Shown piece by piece: positions 7,371 through 16,106 of a DNA stretch of 38,590 nt. The first letter of the stretch is position 1. Each line of letters begins with the position of its first letter. Made by a program: the position numbers and the translations under genes. Source of the DNA: Rhodovulum sp. (lineage in GTDB: Bacteria > Pseudomonadota > Alphaproteobacteria > Rhodobacterales > Rhodobacteraceae). The stretch is from NCBI GenBank assembly GCA_020637615.1, contig JACKKC010000030.1:1-38590 (forward strand). The letters are read 5' to 3'. The notes beneath the pieces were generated by a model, which had not been told where the DNA came from, made no database searches, and saw only the letters and a list, made by a program, of their open reading frames with translations.

Positions 7371-7406
7371 CGGCTGCGGGCGGGCCAGCGAATCCGCCCG
7401 CAGCCG
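7371..7406 (+). repeat. 13-bp intercistronic hairpin between tctC and tctB
   Basis: CGGCTGCGGGCGG (7371-7383) pairs perfectly with CCGCCCGCAGCCG (7394-7406) around a 10-nt loop, 6 nt after the tctC stop. No T-run follows. A stable stem at this place would be expected to protect tctC mRNA or partly stop transcription, giving more binding protein than permease. That effect is an inference. Confidence 0.6.
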
Positions 7407-7451
7407 GATCGGCCCGCCGGCCACTGCCTGCGGCAATCCGGGATTGTGACG

Positions 7452-7940
7452 ATGCAGCTTGATTCCGCGCGGGCGGACCGCGTCGCCGCGATGGTGCTCT
7501 TCGCGATCGGCATGGCATCGCTCTACGGCGGCTGGACGATGGACCGGCTGGAGGTGCGGCGCATCCATCCGGCGAGCATTCCCGGCCTCGTTCCGATGAT
7601 CCTGGGGCTGCTGCTCGCCGTCTGCGCCGGGCTGCTCTGGCTCTCGGCGCGGCGGGAGCGGCCTGCGGCCGAAGGGGGCGCGGGCATGGAGTCCTGGCGC
7701 GACGCCGGCGTGGCGCTCGGCCTCTGCCTCGTCTACGCGCTGGTGCTGGTGGGCAACCTGACCTTCTTCTGGGCGACGGCCATCTTCGTCGCTTCCTTCG
7801 TCGCGGTCTTCGGCGGCGCGGGTGGTCAGGGCGGCAGGGCGCTTCTTCTGCGGCTGGCGGCGGCGGCCGGCTTCGGGCTGGCGAGTTCCGGCCTGATCGC
7901 GGTGCTCTTCCGCTATGCCTTTCTCGTGCGGCTGCCCTGA
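7452..7940 (+). CDS. tctB: Tripartite tricarboxylate transporter small membrane subunit (TctB)
   Basis: TctB is the small four-helix integral membrane subunit that partners TctA. The 162-residue product has hydrophobic helices at about 12-28, 44-64, 82-102 and 108-155. It has the family phrase FPGLVPMILG-like ASIPGLVPMILGLLLA early on. ATG 7452 is chosen; the in-frame GTG at 7446 would add two residues. It ends in TGATGG, sharing one base with the tctA start, so translational coupling is likely. Confidence 0.85.
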   Translation: MQLDSARADRVAAMVLFAIGMASLYGGWTMDRLEVRRIHPASIPGLVPMILGLLLAVCAGLLWLSARRERPAAEGGAGMESWRDAGVALGLCLVYALVLVGNLTFFWATAIFVASFVAVFGGAGGQGGRALLLRLAAAAGFGLASSGLIAVLFRYAFLVRLP

Positions 7941-9460
7941 TGGACCGGCTGACGGAGTTCCTGTCCGCGCTGGCCGGGTTCGCCACCCTCGCCGCGCTCT
8001 TCCATGTGAGCTGGGCGACGCTGCTCGGGATCTTCGTGGGCAGTCTGCCGGGCCTGACGGCGACCATGGGTGTGGCCCTGCTCACGACGCTGACCTATAC
8101 GCTCGACCGCGACACGGCGATCCTCGTGCTGATCTGCATGTATGTCGGCGCGATCTACGGCGGCTCGCGCACGGCGATCCTGCTCAACATCCCCGGCACG
8201 CCGGCCAGCGCCGCCACGGCGCTCGACGGCTATCCGCTGGCCCAGCGGGGCGAGGCGGCCTATGCGATGGCGCTGGCGACGGCCGGGTCGGCGCTGGGCA
8301 CGATCGTCGGCATCGTGCTCCTGGTGCTGCTCGCCCCGCCGCTCGGCGAAGCGGCGCTGAAGTTCGGATCCTTCGAGTTCTTCTGGCTCGCGGTCTTCGG
8401 GATCGTGATCTCGGGTCAGCTCACCGGCGGCGCCGCGCCGATCAAGGGCTATATCGCCGGGATCCTCGGGCTGATGGTGGCGATGGTGGGCTCGGACGGC
8501 ATCCATGCCCATGTCCGGTTCAATTTCGGCCTGAGCGAGCTGAACGGCGGCATCGGGCTGATCCCGGCCATGGTCGGGGCCTTCGGTTTCGCCGAGGTGC
8601 TCACGGTGATGTGGCGGCGCCGGCCCGATGTGGCGGATCTCAGGCGCGGTGCCGACCGGGTGCTGCCGCGGCTGGCGGACCTCTGGCGATACCGCTGGAC
8701 CATCGGGCGCTCGGGGGTGATCGGCACCATGGTCGGGATCATTCCCGGCGTGGGCGAGGACATCGGCGCCTGGGCCTCCTATGCCGCCGCGCGGCGCCTG
8801 AGCCCGGAGCGCGCCGAGTTCGGCAACGGCTCCAAGGAGGGGCTGACCGCGGCGGAGACCGGCAATTCCGCGGTGGTGCCGGGCGCGCTGATCCCGGCGC
8901 TGACCCTGGCCGTGCCCGGCTCGGCCCCGGCGGCGGTGCTGATCGCCGCGCTCTTCATTCACGGCGTCCGGCCCGGGCCGATGATCATGCTCGAGCAGCC
9001 CGACTTCATCTATTCTGTGGCGGCGATGCTGTTTCTCGCGACCATCGCCATCGCGGTCTTCGGCCTGGCGCTGGCGCGGATCTTCGTGCAGGTGCTCAAG
9101 GTGCCGCGGGAATATCTGATGCCGGTGGTCTTCGCGCTCTGCGTGATCGGGCCGTTCGCGCTGACCCAGCGGCTCTTCGACGTCTGGGTCATGGTGGGGT
9201 TCGGGGTGGCGGGTTTCGTGTTGCGGCAGATGAACTTCCCGATGCCGCCCCTGGTGCTCGGGATCATCCTCGGGGATCTGCTCGACAAGAACCTTCGCCG
9301 GGGCCTGACATTGAGCGACGGCGACCTGACGCCCTTCTTCACCCGGCCGATCTCGGCGGTCTTCGTGGCGCTGATCCTGCTGACCATCCTCGCGAGCCTG
9401 CCGGCGGTGCGGCGTGCGCTCGGCAGGCTCTTGCCGGCGGCCAGGGGGGCGGATCGATGA
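7940..9460 (+). CDS. tctA: Tripartite tricarboxylate transporter large permease (TctA)
   Basis: TctA is the large membrane subunit that moves the organic acid, probably with a Na+ or H+ gradient. The 506-residue protein has the usual length and about twelve membrane helices. Family signatures are visible: GIFVGSLPGLTATMGVALL, MYVGAIYGGSRTAILLNIPGTP at about residues 67-88, and GIIPGVGEDIGAW with GNSAVVPGALIPALTLAVPGS in the second half. These are the paired glycine/proline motifs of the fold (sequence excerpts are each within the 20-residue limit or are approximate). It overlaps tctB by 1 nt and the tetR gene by 4 nt. Confidence 0.95.
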   Translation: MDRLTEFLSALAGFATLAALFHVSWATLLGIFVGSLPGLTATMGVALLTTLTYTLDRDTAILVLICMYVGAIYGGSRTAILLNIPGTPASAATALDGYPLAQRGEAAYAMALATAGSALGTIVGIVLLVLLAPPLGEAALKFGSFEFFWLAVFGIVISGQLTGGAAPIKGYIAGILGLMVAMVGSDGIHAHVRFNFGLSELNGGIGLIPAMVGAFGFAEVLTVMWRRRPDVADLRRGADRVLPRLADLWRYRWTIGRSGVIGTMVGIIPGVGEDIGAWASYAAARRLSPERAEFGNGSKEGLTAAETGNSAVVPGALIPALTLAVPGSAPAAVLIAALFIHGVRPGPMIMLEQPDFIYSVAAMLFLATIAIAVFGLALARIFVQVLKVPREYLMPVVFALCVIGPFALTQRLFDVWVMVGFGVAGFVLRQMNFPMPPLVLGIILGDLLDKNLRRGLTLSDGDLTPFFTRPISAVFVALILLTILASLPAVRRALGRLLPAARGADR

Positions 9461-10110
9461 CGCGCGCCGTCCGCCCGCCCCAGCGCCGCGACGCCGAGCG
9501 CTCGCGCCGGGCGATCCTCGACGCGGCGCTCGAGGAATTCTCCGAGCTTGGCCATGCGGGCGCCCGGATCGACGCCATCGCCGCCCGCGCAGGCGTCAGC
9601 AAGCCGCTGATCTACAGCTATTTCGGCGACAAGGACGCGCTCTACATGGCGGCCCTGCGCGAGGCCTACGTGCAGATCCGCTCCGGCGAGAACGGGCTCG
9701 ACCTCGACAGCAAGGATCCGGAAACGGCAATCCGCGCGCTGGTCGCCTTCACGCTGGAGCATTTCCGCTCCAAGCCCTGGTTCGTCTCGATGCTCAACAC
9801 GGAGAACCTGCGCGGCGGCGCCACGATCCGCCAGATGCGCGACGTGAGCGAGATCCAGTCGCCGCTCGTGGCGCAGCTGCAGAAGATCCTCGAACGCGGG
9901 GCGGCAGCGGGCGCGTTCCGCGGCGGCGTCGATCCGGTCGATCTCTATATCGCCATCGCCTCGCTCTGCTATTTCCCGATCTCGAACCAGCACACGTTGC
10001 GCGTGGTGTTCGACTGTCCCATAGATGCCGAATGGCTGGCCCGGCGTGAGCGGGATACCGCGGAGATGGTGCTGGGGTTCCTCCGCCCTAGGGAGTCTGT
10101 GAATGTCTGA
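9457..10110 (+). CDS. TetR/AcrR family repressor, RutR-like
   Basis: The 217-residue protein has an N-terminal TetR helix-turn-helix (RRAILDAALEEFSELGH then AGVSKPLIYSYFGDKDALY, residues about 17-66). The C-terminal ligand domain includes CYFPISNQHTLR, a phrase typical of RutR-like members. It overlaps tctA by 4 nt (ATGA), so it is in the transporter operon. The palindrome TTGTTACCA-GT-TGGTAACAA over the tctC promoter has the RutR-type half-site arrangement and is its likely operator. Negative autoregulation of the whole operon, relieved by the transported compound or a metabolite of it, is the simplest model. Confidence 0.88.
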   Translation: MTRAVRPPQRRDAERSRRAILDAALEEFSELGHAGARIDAIAARAGVSKPLIYSYFGDKDALYMAALREAYVQIRSGENGLDLDSKDPETAIRALVAFTLEHFRSKPWFVSMLNTENLRGGATIRQMRDVSEIQSPLVAQLQKILERGAAAGAFRGGVDPVDLYIAIASLCYFPISNQHTLRVVFDCPIDAEWLARRERDTAEMVLGFLRPRESVNV

Positions 10111-10960
10111 ACGCTCGTCCTGCAGTGAAGCGCCGGTGCCGGGATCGGGGCAATCCGGTCCGGCGCCCGGGTCGGCGGCGGGCAGGCGGCCCATCCTGAC
10201 GGCGGTCCTGGGCGGGTTCGCGGCCCTCGTGCTGCTGGCACAGCCGATGGCGACGGAGGCGCAGACGATGGAGGCGGAGGGGGACGCAGCCGAGGGCGGC
10301 TGCGTCGTGCTTCTGCACGGGCTGGGGCGCAGCGAGACATCGCTCCTCGTCATGGAGGAGATGCTCGGGGCGGCCGGGTTCCGGCTGGTGAACCTGGGCT
10401 ATCCCTCGACAGAGACGACGATCGAGGGGCTGATGGATTACGTGACCTCGGCGGTCGCGGAATGCGGCGAGGAACGCGTCAATTTCGTCACGCATTCGAT
10501 GGGCGGCATCTTGCTGCGCGGCTGGATGCGGGAGAATCGGCCGGAGAACATGGGGCGCGCGGTGATGCTCGCGCCGCCGAACCAGGGCTCGGAGGTCGTG
10601 GACACCTTCGGGGAACTCGCGATCTTTCCGATGCTGACCGGGCCGGCGGGAACCGAACTCGGCACGGAGGGGATCAGCGCGAAGCTCGGGCCGGTCGATT
10701 TCGAGCTCGGCGTGATCGCCGGCGACAGGTCGGTCAACCCGCTCTTCTCGGCCTTCCTGCCAGGCCCGGACGACGGGGCCGTGTCGGTGGAGAGCACCCG
10801 GGTCGAGGGCATGACGGACCATATCGTGCTGCCGGTCACCCATACCTTCATGATGAACAACCCGCTGGTGATCGCCCAGGCGGTGATCTTCCTGCGTACC
10901 GGCGCCTTCGATCACGAAATGAGCTACGGTGACCTGCTGCGACGGATTACCGAGCGCTGA
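10103..10960 (+). CDS. Alpha/beta hydrolase, lipase-like, membrane-anchored or secreted
   Basis: The 285-residue protein has a long polar N-terminus, a hydrophobic segment (about 31-47, ILTAVLGGFAALVLLAQ), then an alpha/beta-hydrolase domain facing the periplasm. The oxyanion-region motif LLHGLGRSETS has His72. The nucleophile elbow is THSMGG with Ser132. A late VTHTFMMNN probably supplies the catalytic histidine. The small-cap, PGAP1/triacylglycerol-lipase-like layout suggests an ester substrate, but none can be named. The ATG at 10103 overlaps the tetR end by 8 nt, so the gene may be the last of the tct operon. It is convergent with the hydrolase gene at 10967-12244, leaving only 6 nt between them. 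Confidence 0.8.
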   Translation: MSERSSCSEAPVPGSGQSGPAPGSAAGRRPILTAVLGGFAALVLLAQPMATEAQTMEAEGDAAEGGCVVLLHGLGRSETSLLVMEEMLGAAGFRLVNLGYPSTETTIEGLMDYVTSAVAECGEERVNFVTHSMGGILLRGWMRENRPENMGRAVMLAPPNQGSEVVDTFGELAIFPMLTGPAGTELGTEGISAKLGPVDFELGVIAGDRSVNPLFSAFLPGPDDGAVSVESTRVEGMTDHIVLPVTHTFMMNNPLVIAQAVIFLRTGAFDHEMSYGDLLRRITER

Positions 10961-10966
10961 GCCCGT

Positions 10967-12244
10967 TCAGGGCGTCGCCTGCATGCGGGCGGCCGCGGCG
11001 AGCCGCCTGCCCAATGCGGCGATGCGCTCGGGGTAGTCGGTGGGGAAGGTCCAGTAGCGGGTGCCGGAGGTGCCGGTGCCGGGCTCGAGGCCGCGCTCGG
11101 CGGTCCCGAGGTTGAAGAGAAGGGCCAGCAGGAGGTCGTTGCTGACCCAGGGGTCGTCGTACCAGAAGGTATGCGAGGTGGCGGCGAGGTCGGGCATGTT
11201 CTCGGGGCGCACCTGCAGGATGTCGACGCCTTCGTCCTCGGCGGCGGCGGCGAGCAGCCATTCGGTGGCCGCGGGCGTCAGCTCGGCGAGGTCGGGCCGG
11301 CCGGCGCGGGAGGCGCGGTTGACGGCGCCGGCGAGCCGCAGCGCGGAATCGCCGAGGTTGACCGCGGTCGTCACGCGCTCGGCATATCCGGAATAGCGCT
11401 TGAGGTCGTCGACGAAGCCGCGGAAGTCGGCATCGGGGGCGGCATGGTAGATCTCGCCCAGCCGCTCCGCGGCCTCTGGTGCGTCCGTCGCCAGGCGCGC
11501 GAGGCCGTCGCTGCCGATAGTCGCGCCGGCGCTGTAGGTGAAGACGTCGATGTTGCGGGCTTTGGTATGCGCCGCGAGCAGTTCGAGGAATTCCGCGAGA
11601 TGCGGCGAGGCGCCGAAGGCGTTCTCGATGTCGCGCGAGTAGCGCAGGAAATTCTCGGCGGTCGGCCAGACATAGAGCACCACGACCGAATCGCGGCCCG
11701 CGAAATGCCGCAGCTGCGCGGCCTGGCCGGCGGCGCGTTCCACGGTCGTGTTCGCCCCGTGCACGTAGACCAGGACGTCGCGATTGCGGCTGGCCGCAAG
11801 CGCCGCATCGACCGACTCGAACCACGCGAGCGTGTCCGCGTCGGGTTCGGCGCCCTGCGGCAGCGTCGCGGCCTCCTGCATGCGTTCCAGCCGGATGAAG
11901 GGCCGGTCGCCGGTATCGGCCCGCTTGCTCCATTCGAGGATCTGCTCGACCGGGGTGTCGTCCTCGCCGATCCTGAGCGTGGCGGTGCCGAAGTGCAGGC
12001 GGCGATCCGGCGCGACGGTGTAGATCCGCGACCCCTGCGTTCCGACCGGCAGGCGGTTCGTCACGTAGAAGAGATCGATCCGGCTGTCCACGTCGAGCGT
12101 GGGGCTGGCGTCGAAGATGCGCTGGCCGTCGGTCTGGTAGAGAAGCGGCGGCGGCATCAGCCGCATCGGCGGGTGATGAAAGACGAAGAAGGCCGTGACC
12201 CCGCCCGCGACGAGGATGAACAGAAGGGCCAGTTTGCGCAGCAT
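10967..12244 (-). CDS. Membrane-anchored alpha/beta hydrolase of the DUF900/COG4782 type
   Basis: The 425-residue protein begins with a hydrophobic anchor (about residues 5-22, LALLFILVAGGVTAFFVF). The next part carries the family phrase DLFYVTNRLPVG, and the hydrolase core follows. VYVHGANTTVE (His162) is the strand-loop before the oxyanion hole, TYSAGATIGSD carries nucleophile Ser238, and ATSHTFWYDD may supply the histidine. This is the layout of the DUF900 'esterase/lipase superfamily' group, whose substrates are unknown. The active site should be periplasmic. The gene is divergent from the dehydratase operon at 12437 across a 192-bp spacer. Confidence 0.8.
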   Translation of the reverse strand: MLRKLALLFILVAGGVTAFFVFHHPPMRLMPPPLLYQTDGQRIFDASPTLDVDSRIDLFYVTNRLPVGTQGSRIYTVAPDRRLHFGTATLRIGEDDTPVEQILEWSKRADTGDRPFIRLERMQEAATLPQGAEPDADTLAWFESVDAALAASRNRDVLVYVHGANTTVERAAGQAAQLRHFAGRDSVVVLYVWPTAENFLRYSRDIENAFGASPHLAEFLELLAAHTKARNIDVFTYSAGATIGSDGLARLATDAPEAAERLGEIYHAAPDADFRGFVDDLKRYSGYAERVTTAVNLGDSALRLAGAVNRASRAGRPDLAELTPAATEWLLAAAAEDEGVDILQVRPENMPDLAATSHTFWYDDPWVSNDLLLALLFNLGTAERGLEPGTGTSGTRYWTFPTDYPERIAALGRRLAAAARMQATP

Positions 12245-12311
12245 GACGTCCCCGATCCGGGCCTCGTGACCGAAGCTTCATAGGCGACCGGCGGCGGGCC
12301 GTACAGGGGCG

Positions 12312-12335
12312 CGGCCGGGACGGGAAACCCGGCCG
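12312..12335. repeat. 8-bp stem hairpin in the divergent spacer
   Basis: CGGCCGGG (12312-12319) pairs with CCCGGCCG (12328-12335) around ACGGGAAA. It lies between two divergently transcribed genes, so it is not a terminator of either. It could be a regulatory stem in the leader of the gene at 12437 or simply GC-rich chance pairing. Confidence 0.3.
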
Positions 12336-12436
12336 GCCCGGGGCGAGCCGCCTCCGGGGCAAAATATCGCTCCGGGGCTTCAAGCGCGGGGCCTGCGCCG
12401 GTAAGACGGGAGCGGCCAGCGGAGAAGGGTGCGGGC

Positions 12437-13585
12437 ATGACGGATTTCTTGGGCGAGGATGCGGCGGGCAGCTGCCTTCTCGGGCGGGTGTGGACGGAAG
12501 ACGCCGGCGGGCCTTCGGTGGTCACGATCCGCGACGGACAGGTCATCGACATCACGTCGCGGAAGGCGCCGACCGTGCGCGATGTCTGCGAGATGGCGGA
12601 TCCGGCGGCCTATGTCGCCTCGGCCGACGGGGCGGCGATCGGGAGCCTCGCGGAGATCGCGGCAGCGGCGCCGGGGCAGGGGCGTTCGCATTTCCTCGCG
12701 CCCTGCGATCTTCAGGCGGTGAAGGCCTGCGGCGTGACCTTCGCGAAATCCATGGTCGAGCGGGTCATCGAAGAGCGCGCCGCCGGCGATCCCGCCAGGG
12801 CGGAGGCGGTGCGGGCACGGATCGCGGCCGCGATCGGCGACAGCCTGCGCGACGTCAGGCCCGGCTCGGAGGGTGCGGCGCGGGTCAAGGCGGCGCTGAT
12901 CGCCGAGGGGCTCTGGTCCCAGTACCTGGAGGTCGGGATCGGGCCGGATGCGGAGGTCTTCACCAAGGGGCAGGTGCTCTCCTCGGTCGGCCCGGGCGCG
13001 GCGGTCGGGCTGCACCCGGCTTCGACCTGGAACAATCCCGAACCCGAGATCGTGCTCGCGGTCGCCTCCACGGGGCGGATCGTGGGGGCGACGCTCGGCA
13101 ACGACGTGAACCTTCGGGACGTGGAGGGACGTTCGGCGCTGCTTCTGCCCATGGCCAAGGACAACAACGCCTCCTGTGCGATCGGGCCGATGATCCGGCT
13201 CTTCGATGCGGGATACGGCCTCGACGACGTGCGCCGCGCGGAGCTGACGCTGGAGGTCGAGGGCGAGGACGGCTACCTGCTGACCGGGCACAGCTCGATG
13301 CGCGAGATCAGCCGCGACCCGGAGGATCTTGTGCGCCAGACGCGGGGGCGCCACCACCAGTATCCCGACGGCTTCATGCTCTTCCTCGGAACGCTCTTCG
13401 CGCCGACCGAGGATCGCGACGTGCCGGGCGAGGGCTTCACCCACAAGGTGGGCGACAGGGTCAGCATCGCCGCGCCCGGCCTCGGCCGCCTCACCAACAT
13501 CGTGCGCCTGTCGACGGAATGCCCCGAATGGACCTTCGGGATCGCGGCGCTGATGCGCAACCTTTCGCAGAGGAACCTGATATGA
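12437..13585 (+). CDS. xylX: 2-keto-3-deoxy-pentonate dehydratase, XylX-like (FAH superfamily)
   Basis: XylX converts 2-keto-3-deoxy-D-xylonate (or the L-arabonate analogue) to 2-oxoglutarate semialdehyde in the oxidative Weimberg pathway. The 382-residue protein matches the Caulobacter-type XylX plan. The N-terminal part holds LLGRV and KAPTVRDV. Then come WSQYLEVGIGPDAEVFTKG (160-178), the FAH metal site NNPEPEIVL (Glu202, Glu204), and GNDVNLRDVEGRSALL (Asp223). KDNNASCAIGP and FTHKVGD follow. The start ATG follows GGAGAAGG. Its stop overlaps the next start (ATGA), and that gene encodes the enzyme for its product. Whether the physiological substrate comes from xylose, arabinose or glucarate cannot be settled here. 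Confidence 0.85.
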   Translation: MTDFLGEDAAGSCLLGRVWTEDAGGPSVVTIRDGQVIDITSRKAPTVRDVCEMADPAAYVASADGAAIGSLAEIAAAAPGQGRSHFLAPCDLQAVKACGVTFAKSMVERVIEERAAGDPARAEAVRARIAAAIGDSLRDVRPGSEGAARVKAALIAEGLWSQYLEVGIGPDAEVFTKGQVLSSVGPGAAVGLHPASTWNNPEPEIVLAVASTGRIVGATLGNDVNLRDVEGRSALLLPMAKDNNASCAIGPMIRLFDAGYGLDDVRRAELTLEVEGEDGYLLTGHSSMREISRDPEDLVRQTRGRHHQYPDGFMLFLGTLFAPTEDRDVPGEGFTHKVGDRVSIAAPGLGRLTNIVRLSTECPEWTFGIAALMRNLSQRNLI

Positions 13586-15114
13586 CCGAGATCGTCGCTG
13601 AACGCGCCGTGCTCACCGGCAAGCACCTGATCGCCGGCGAATGGGTGGGGGCGGAGGCGGAGTTCTCCTCCGACCCGGCGCATGGCCCTGCGCATCGCTT
13701 CGCGGTGGGAACGCCCGAACTGGTCGATCGTGCCGCCCGCGCCGCCGAGGCGGCCTTCGAGACCTATGGCGCGACGAGCCGGGGCGAACGGGCGGCCTTC
13801 CTCGACGCGATCGCCCATGAGATCGAGGCGCGGGGTCCGGCGATCACCGAGATCGGCACCCAGGAGACCGGGCTCCCCGAAGCCCGGCTCGAGGGCGAGC
13901 GCGGGCGCACGGTGGGACAGCTGCGCCTCTTCGCCCGCCACATCGAGAAGGGGGAGTATCTCGACCGCCGTCACGACGTGGCCCTGCCCGATCGCAAGCC
14001 GCTGCCGCGGCCGGATCTGCGGATGATCCAGCGTCCCATCGGCCCGGTGGCGGTCTTCGGCGCGTCGAACTTCCCGCTCGCCTTCTCGACCGCCGGCGGC
14101 GACACCGCGGCGGCGCTGGCGGCGGGCTGTCCGGTGGTGGTCAAGGGCCATTCGGCGCATCCGGGCACGGGCGAGATCGTGGCGCAGGCGATCGATGCGG
14201 CGATCCGCACGACGGGCATGCCCGCGGGCGTCTTCTCGCTGATCCAGGGGGGCAAGCGCGACGTGGGCCATGCGCTGGTGCAGCATCCGCTGATCAAGGC
14301 GGTGGGCTTCACCGGCTCGCTCGTTGGCGGGCGCGCGCTCTTCGACCTCTGCGCGGCGCGGCCCGAGCCCATCCCGTTCTTCGGCGAGCTCGGCTCGGTC
14401 AATCCGATGTTCCTGCTGCCCGCGGCGCTCAAAGCGCGCGGCGCGGAGATCGCGAAGGGCTGGGCCGGGTCGCTGACCATGGGGGCGGGGCAGTTCTGCA
14501 CCAATCCCGGCATCGCCGTGGTGATCGACGGGCCCGAGGCGCGGGCCTTCGCCGAGGCCGCGGCGGCGGCGCTGGAGCCGGTCGGCGCGCAGACCATGCT
14601 GACCGACGGCATCGCGGCGGCCTTCCGCGCCGGGCGTGACCGGATTTCGGCCGCTTCGGGCGTGCGCGAGGTGCTGACCTCGACCTGCGATCTGCGCAAC
14701 GCGACACCCTATCTTTTCGCGACCACCGGGCGCGACTGGCTCGCCGACGAGGTCTTGGGCGAGGAGGTCTTCGGGCCGCTCGGGCTTGTGGTCAGCGCCG
14801 CCGATTTCGACGAGATGCAGGCGATTGCGCGCTCGCTGCACGGGCAGCTCACTTGCACGCTGCACATGGATGCGGAGGACGGCGAGGCGGCGCGGAGCCT
14901 CCTGCCGGTGCTGGAGCGCAAGGCCGGGCGGATCCTCGCCAACGGCTTCCCGACAGGCGTCGAGGTGGCGGATGCGATGGTGCACGGCGGTCCCTATCCG
15001 GCCTCGACCAATTTCGGCGCGACCTCGGTGGGCACGCTCTCGATCCGGCGCTTCCTGCGGCCGGTCTGCTACCAGAACATGCCGGAGGCCGTGCTGCCGG
15101 CGGATTTGGTCTGA
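13582..15114 (+). CDS. 2-oxoglutarate-semialdehyde (2,5-dioxovalerate) dehydrogenase
   Basis: This 510-residue NAD(P)+-dependent aldehyde dehydrogenase oxidises 2-oxoglutarate semialdehyde to 2-oxoglutarate, which enters the TCA cycle. Catalytic residues are visible: Asn163 in GASNFPLAFS, Lys188 in VVVKGHSAHPGT, general base Glu269 in FFGELGSVNP, and nucleophile Cys306 in GAGQFCTNPG. The KGHSAHPGT and FFGELGSVNP phrases are characteristic of the semialdehyde-specific group rather than of betaine or phenylacetaldehyde enzymes. The 4-nt overlap with the XylX-like gene upstream supports sequential reactions. A Crp/Fnr regulator follows 13 nt downstream. Confidence 0.9.
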   Translation: MTEIVAERAVLTGKHLIAGEWVGAEAEFSSDPAHGPAHRFAVGTPELVDRAARAAEAAFETYGATSRGERAAFLDAIAHEIEARGPAITEIGTQETGLPEARLEGERGRTVGQLRLFARHIEKGEYLDRRHDVALPDRKPLPRPDLRMIQRPIGPVAVFGASNFPLAFSTAGGDTAAALAAGCPVVVKGHSAHPGTGEIVAQAIDAAIRTTGMPAGVFSLIQGGKRDVGHALVQHPLIKAVGFTGSLVGGRALFDLCAARPEPIPFFGELGSVNPMFLLPAALKARGAEIAKGWAGSLTMGAGQFCTNPGIAVVIDGPEARAFAEAAAAALEPVGAQTMLTDGIAAAFRAGRDRISAASGVREVLTSTCDLRNATPYLFATTGRDWLADEVLGEEVFGPLGLVVSAADFDEMQAIARSLHGQLTCTLHMDAEDGEAARSLLPVLERKAGRILANGFPTGVEVADAMVHGGPYPASTNFGATSVGTLSIRRFLRPVCYQNMPEAVLPADLV

Positions 15115-15127
15115 CCGGGCGCCGGCC

Positions 15128-15814
15128 GTGGGCGGGCAGGACGATGCTGCGCCGGGCGGCTGGCTCGGCCTGCTCGACCGCGCGGCGCGCGAGGCCCTGC
15201 TTTCGCGCGGGACGCGCCGGCGATACGGCGCCGGCGAGGCGATCTTCCTGCGCGGCGATCCGGGACGCGCGCTCTACCTGATCGAGGAGGGTCGCGTGGA
15301 GGTCAGCGTCACCGCGCTGGGCGGGCGGCGTTCGGTGCTCGCCCATATGGGCCCGGGGGAGGTGCTGGGCGAGATCGCGGTGCTCGACAACCTCGACCGC
15401 AGCGCCGATGCCACGGCGGCGGGGGCGGTGACCCTGGTCAGCCTGCCGCGCGCGGAGGTGATGAGCTTCCTCGCCCAGAACCCCGAGGCGATGATGGGGC
15501 TGATCGCCGAGCTCTGCGCCAAGGCCCGCAACGCCTCGGAGATGTTCGAGGACCAGACCCAGGTGGCGGCGCGCACGCGGCTGGCGCGCTGCCTGATGCG
15601 GATCGCCGACAAATGGGGACGGCCGGAGGCCGGCGGGGCGGTCCGGATCACCGAGCCGCTGTCGCAATCGGATCTGGGCGAGTTCTCTGGTCTGGCGCGG
15701 GAGAACGTCAACCGGCACCTCCGGGCGCTCGCCGACGAGGGGCTGGTGCGGCTCGACGGCGGCGTGGTGGTGATCGCCGATCCCGAAGCGCTGGCGGAGG
15801 TCGCGGAGCTTTAG
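15128..15814 (+). CDS. Crp/Fnr family transcriptional regulator
   Basis: The 228-residue protein has an N-terminal cyclic-nucleotide-binding-type beta barrel (FLRGDPGRALYLIEEGRVEV, then GEVLGEIAVLDNLDRSADATA, residues about 38-102). A dimerisation helix and a C-terminal winged helix follow (LSQSDLGEFSGLARENVNRHLRAL, with recognition helix near 185-197; sequences quoted only to locate them). It lacks the N-terminal cysteine cluster of FNR, so it is not an O2-sensing iron-sulfur protein. The phosphate-binding cassette has GEIAVLDNLDRSADATA in place of the canonical GE-x6-RSA, with Arg and Ser kept, so a nucleotide ligand is possible. GTG 15128 is chosen because it lies 13 nt after the dehydrogenase stop. 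It probably regulates this operon. Confidence 0.85.
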   Translation: MGGQDDAAPGGWLGLLDRAAREALLSRGTRRRYGAGEAIFLRGDPGRALYLIEEGRVEVSVTALGGRRSVLAHMGPGEVLGEIAVLDNLDRSADATAAGAVTLVSLPRAEVMSFLAQNPEAMMGLIAELCAKARNASEMFEDQTQVAARTRLARCLMRIADKWGRPEAGGAVRITEPLSQSDLGEFSGLARENVNRHLRALADEGLVRLDGGVVVIADPEALAEVAEL

Positions 15815-16106
15815 GGTGCCGTCCGGCTGGCGCGGGGCCGTGCGCGCGCGCACATCTGAACAACATACTGAAATAGCTATATAATTTCTATAACGTTAAC
15901 TCGATCTTCACACTGCGCGCTGACGCGCGGGCGAGGTAGCGAAACCCTCCCGTTCATGCGGTGGGATCGTGTCGCGTGCCCTGCCGAAAGCAAGGCTGCT
16001 TGCCCCGGCCGATCATCCGCCCGTGGGCGGCGCGCCTGTGACGGGCGTCACTGCGCGGGCGCGGGATCCGGTGTCTTCTGTCGTCATGGTGGCACGGGAG
16101 GCGGAC
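15815..16106. other. Intergenic region with an AT-rich patch
   Basis: About 290 bp without a clear gene. Positions 15858-15912 are strikingly AT-rich (for example ATAGCTATATAATTTCTATAACG) against the surrounding GC. That makes it the likely promoter region for the acyltransferase gene. A small stem GCGCG/CGCGC follows near 15917-15930. I could not assign -35/-10 boxes with confidence. Confidence 0.4.

Noticed and set aside
7915..9456. Extension of the TetR frame upstream through tctA
   Set aside because: tctA in the other frame has the family motifs. TetR begins at the 4-nt overlap at 9457.
12490..13581. Upstream extension of the aldehyde dehydrogenase frame to an 874-residue protein
   Set aside because: The extension is the wrong frame of the XylX-like gene. 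The dehydrogenase starts at the ATGA overlap at 13582.
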